Below, piece after piece: positions 4,632 to 6,779 of a stretch of DNA of 6,779 bases. Below the pieces are notes generated by a model. It saw only the letters and a program-made list of their open reading frames with translations, had not been told where the DNA came from and ran no database searches. Source of the stretch: Bacteroidota bacterium. GTDB taxonomy: Bacteria; Bacteroidota; Bacteroidia; Bacteroidales; UBA932. A program made the translations under genes and the position numbers. The stretch lies in the NCBI GenBank assembly GCA_017860395.1, contig JAGDMC010000078.1, positions 1 to 6,779 of the forward strand, written 5' to 3'. Within the stretch, counting starts at the first letter, position 1. Each line of letters opens with the position of its first letter.

Positions 4632-6185
4632 ATGGAGAAGGATCTAATTATCGATGTTAATTCCACCGAAGTGTCTATTGCTTTACTCGAAAATCATAAA
4701 CTGATCGAGTTAAACAAAGAGCAAAATAATGGCAGCTATGCGGTGGGGGATGTATATTTGGGAAAAGTGAAGAGAATAATGCCTGCATTAAATGCAGCAT
4801 TTGTAGATATCGGAGATGATAAAGACGCATTTATACATTATCTGGATCTTGGATTAGCATTTAGAACTCTTGATTACTTTACCAGACAAATAGGGCAGAG
4901 CAAACTATCACACAATGCTCTGTTTTCAGGTTTAAAACTTGGTGATATCCTCGAAAAAGAGGGTAAAATTGCCGATGTTCTTAAGCCTGGACAATCAATT
5001 GTTACACAAATTGTTAAAGAGCCAATCTCTACGAAGGGGTCGAGACTGACTGCCGAAATTTCTATTGCCGGCAGGAATATGGTTTTAATTCCTTTTATAG
5101 ATAAGGTAAACATATCTCAGAAGATTACTTCAAAGGAGGAGAAAAAAAGACTTGAACGGTTGGTTTATAGTATTTTGCCTCCCAATTACGGCGTTATTAT
5201 AAGAACTGCAGCAGAAGGTAAAAAAGCTGCTGTTTTGGACGGAGAATTAAAATCGCTGATAAAAAAGTGGGAAGATTCATGGCCAAAAATGGCTAAAGCA
5301 AATCCCCCGCAACTTCTTTTTACCGAAAACAGCAGAACTACAACTATTCTGAGAGATTTACTCAATGATTCGTTTTCAAACATTTATATAAATGATGAAA
5401 CAATCTGCAACGAGGTAAAAGATTATATTACTCTTATTGCTCCCGAGCAGGAAAAAATCGTTAAGCTTTACAAAGGAGGAGTCCCAATTTTCGATCACTT
5501 TGAAATTTCCAAACAAATCCGGAGTGCTTTCGGTAAAGTGATTACAATTAAACAGGGAGCCTATCTTATAATCGAGCATACAGAAGCACTGCATGTTATT
5601 GATGTAAATAGCGGAATCAGGGCAAAATCGGGTGCCGATCAGGAACAAAATGCATTTGAGGTCAATATGAATGCTGCCGAAGAGATTTCAAGACAGTTGA
5701 GACTCAGGGATATGGGCGGAATTATAATTGTTGACTTCATAGACATGGATCACAACGAGAACAGAGTTAAGCTCTATAAGCACATGCAGGACTTAATGCA
5801 GAGCGACAGAGCAAAACACAACATACTTCCAATAACGAGGTTCGGTCTGATGCAGATTACCCGTCAGAGGGTGAGACCTGCAACTGAAATAAATACAAGT
5901 GAATCTTGTCCGACATGTAACGGAACCGGAAAAATATCCTCTTCGATGCTCATTGAAGAAACAATAGAGAGGCAATTGGCCTATTATGTAAAGGAGAAGG
6001 GTATAAAAGCAATAACCATAAAGCTGAATCCAATCCTGTCTGCATATCTCACCAAAGGTATTGCAAGCATAAGATTCAAACTTGCGATGAAATACAAATG
6101 TACGCTTAAGATAAAGGAGTCTACGGACAACCATCTTCTTGAGGTTCTATGGTATAACATGAATGGAGAGAAGCTGGAAGACTAA
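4632..6185 (+). CDS. rng: Ribonuclease G (RNase E/G family endoribonuclease)
   Basis: This is a 517-residue cytoplasmic endoribonuclease that cleaves single-stranded A/U-rich RNA and in other bacteria matures 16S rRNA 5' ends and turns over mRNA. The N-terminal part contains an S1-type RNA-binding fold from about residue 38 (VGDVYLGKVKRIMPALNAAFVDIG). It is interrupted by a long insertion at about 72-115. The 5'-monophosphate sensor residues are seen as Arg191-Thr192 in IIRTAAEGK. The metal-binding catalytic aspartates are Asp324 in DVNSG and Asp368 in DFIDMD. The zinc-link cysteines Cys426 and Cys429 lie in CPTCNGTG. The protein stops soon after the small domain and lacks the long degradosome scaffold of RNase E, hence RNase G. 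The ATG at 4632 is preferred; an in-frame TTG directly before it (4629) would add one residue. Its last four bases overlap the end of the convergent methyltransferase gene. Whether it has its own promoter is unclear. Confidence 0.96.
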   Translation: MEKDLIIDVNSTEVSIALLENHKLIELNKEQNNGSYAVGDVYLGKVKRIMPALNAAFVDIGDDKDAFIHYLDLGLAFRTLDYFTRQIGQSKLSHNALFSGLKLGDILEKEGKIADVLKPGQSIVTQIVKEPISTKGSRLTAEISIAGRNMVLIPFIDKVNISQKITSKEEKKRLERLVYSILPPNYGVIIRTAAEGKKAAVLDGELKSLIKKWEDSWPKMAKANPPQLLFTENSRTTTILRDLLNDSFSNIYINDETICNEVKDYITLIAPEQEKIVKLYKGGVPIFDHFEISKQIRSAFGKVITIKQGAYLIIEHTEALHVIDVNSGIRAKSGADQEQNAFEVNMNAAEEISRQLRLRDMGGIIIVDFIDMDHNENRVKLYKHMQDLMQSDRAKHNILPITRFGLMQITRQRVRPATEINTSESCPTCNGTGKISSSMLIEETIERQLAYYVKEKGIKAITIKLNPILSAYLTKGIASIRFKLAMKYKCTLKIKESTDNHLLEVLWYNMNGEKLED

Positions 6186-6779
6186 CCGGCTTTTGTACAA
6201 ACAACAATTTTTCTTGAATTATCACTAAAGAGAGTTCCGAACAGGAATATTTCTCCTCCGTCCTTAATGCCAAGCCTCTCTTTTAATTCCGGAGGAGTTA
6301 GGTTAAAATTCCTTGTAGAAACATTTGCTTTTGGAAACCGCAGGCCAATTTCCTTTATTCCTTTTTTGTCAAAATCATAAATTTCTTCTATTCGGAATGA
6401 TCTTCCCGGAAAGCCGGGTATTTGAATCTTAGAAATATACAAATGAGAATTTAGACTTATTTTTCCTGCGGAATATCTGTTGCACAGTATTTTAAATGCT
6501 CCTCCCTTAAGAAGGCTTGAGTTTGGTTCGTACATGTAATTTCCCTTTTCGGGAGTTGAGATTACTGCACCGGAAGATGATTCTTCCGAAAGAGTCCATT
6601 CAAAGCATTTCCATTTTTTCTCTGATTTTTCAAAATTTGCTGCCTGAATTTTTACTTTTTCCGAAGGAACGGGTTTAAAACGATTATTACGATTTATTAT
6701 TACAAGAATTTCTTTGCATTCATTGAAGACGGAAACGATAACAATCTCATCTACAGCCGAAAATATTTTAATTAATGAA
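6182..6779 (-). CDS. C-terminal part of a class I SAM-dependent methyltransferase with THUMP-like domain (partial)
   Basis: The reading frame is open from the right window edge to a TAG at 6184-6182, giving 198 residues of the C-terminal region; the true start lies beyond 6779. The first visible residues, VDEIVIVSVFNECKEILVII (fragment 9-28), resemble the end of the methyltransferase fold. After a less conserved stretch comes MYEPNSSLLKGGAFK (82-96), NSHLY (110-114), FPGRSFRI (123-130), KANVSTRNF (150-158) and DGGE (173-176). These are the conserved features of the THUMP-like domain found at the C-terminus of Bacteroidota class I methyltransferases. The SAM-binding motifs lie outside the window. 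An RNA substrate is suggested only by the domain's similarity to THUMP and is not shown. An internal ATG at 6535 could be mistaken for the start, but conserved sequence continues upstream of it. It converges on RNase G with a four-base overlap. Confidence 0.8.
   Translation of the reverse strand, partial: SLIKIFSAVDEIVIVSVFNECKEILVIINRNNRFKPVPSEKVKIQAANFEKSEKKWKCFEWTLSEESSSGAVISTPEKGNYMYEPNSSLLKGGAFKILCNRYSAGKISLNSHLYISKIQIPGFPGRSFRIEEIYDFDKKGIKEIGLRFPKANVSTRNFNLTPPELKERLGIKDGGEIFLFGTLFSDNSRKIVVCTKAG

Noticed and set aside
5793..6134. 113-codon open frame on the minus strand within RNase G
   Set aside because: It is a shadow of the C-terminal half of rng, which carries intact catalytic and zinc motifs; the product resembles no family.
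6182..6535. Treating the 117-codon frame with ATG at 6535 as a complete small gene
   Set aside because: The frame stays open through 6779, and the upstream part contains conserved-looking sequence such as NECKE, so this is an internal methionine of a longer partial gene.
1..6779. New defence, mobile or biosynthetic system
   Set aside because: Every complete gene belongs to a recognisable housekeeping family, and there are no transposase, integrase, direct-repeat array or attachment-site signatures.

Overview
The window looks like ordinary chromosomal sequence from a member of the Bacteroidota. The evidence is lineage-typical protein sequences: a YggS with WHFIGHLQTNK, an HU with ARNISRNTT and IPAFKPAK, an RNase G with a long insertion in its S1 region, and a very basic 30-residue protein of the AURKAIP1/COX24 (mS38/bS22-like) type. 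A near-perfect Bacteroidota-style promoter (TTTG, 21 bases, TAATTTTG) precedes HU, and no gene has a clear Shine-Dalgarno sequence. The order within the phylum cannot be fixed from this window.

Layout, left to right. Positions 1-65 (+) hold the last codons of an unidentified gene whose TGA overlaps the ATG of yggS (62-721, +), the PLP-homeostasis protein. Two bases after yggS ends comes the convergent end of ung (724-1395, -), uracil-DNA glycosylase. ung lies 18 bases downstream of lon (1414-3819, -), the ATP-dependent protease, and the two look like one operon. A 322-base divergent spacer (3820-4141) follows. It carries a 22-base palindrome in front of lon that looks like an operator, and the HU promoter. 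To the right on the + strand are HU (4142-4426), the small basic ribosomal-type protein (4459-4551), a perfect 34-base palindrome (4578-4611), and RNase G (4632-6185). The final gene (6182-6779, -) runs off the right edge. It is the C-terminal part of a class I methyltransferase with a THUMP-like domain, and its stop overlaps that of RNase G by four bases.

The genes are housekeeping functions: cofactor homeostasis, base-excision repair, protein quality control, nucleoid architecture, the ribosome, and rRNA/mRNA processing. The HU, small ribosomal-type protein and RNase G group puts a nucleoid protein, a ribosome component and an RNA-processing enzyme on one strand, possibly as one transcription unit divided by the palindrome. 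I saw no mobile element, CRISPR array, tRNA, rRNA, prophage or defence gene, and no evidence of a new multi-gene system. The points most worth following up are the lon-proximal palindrome, the palindrome in front of RNase G, and the easily missed 30-residue gene.
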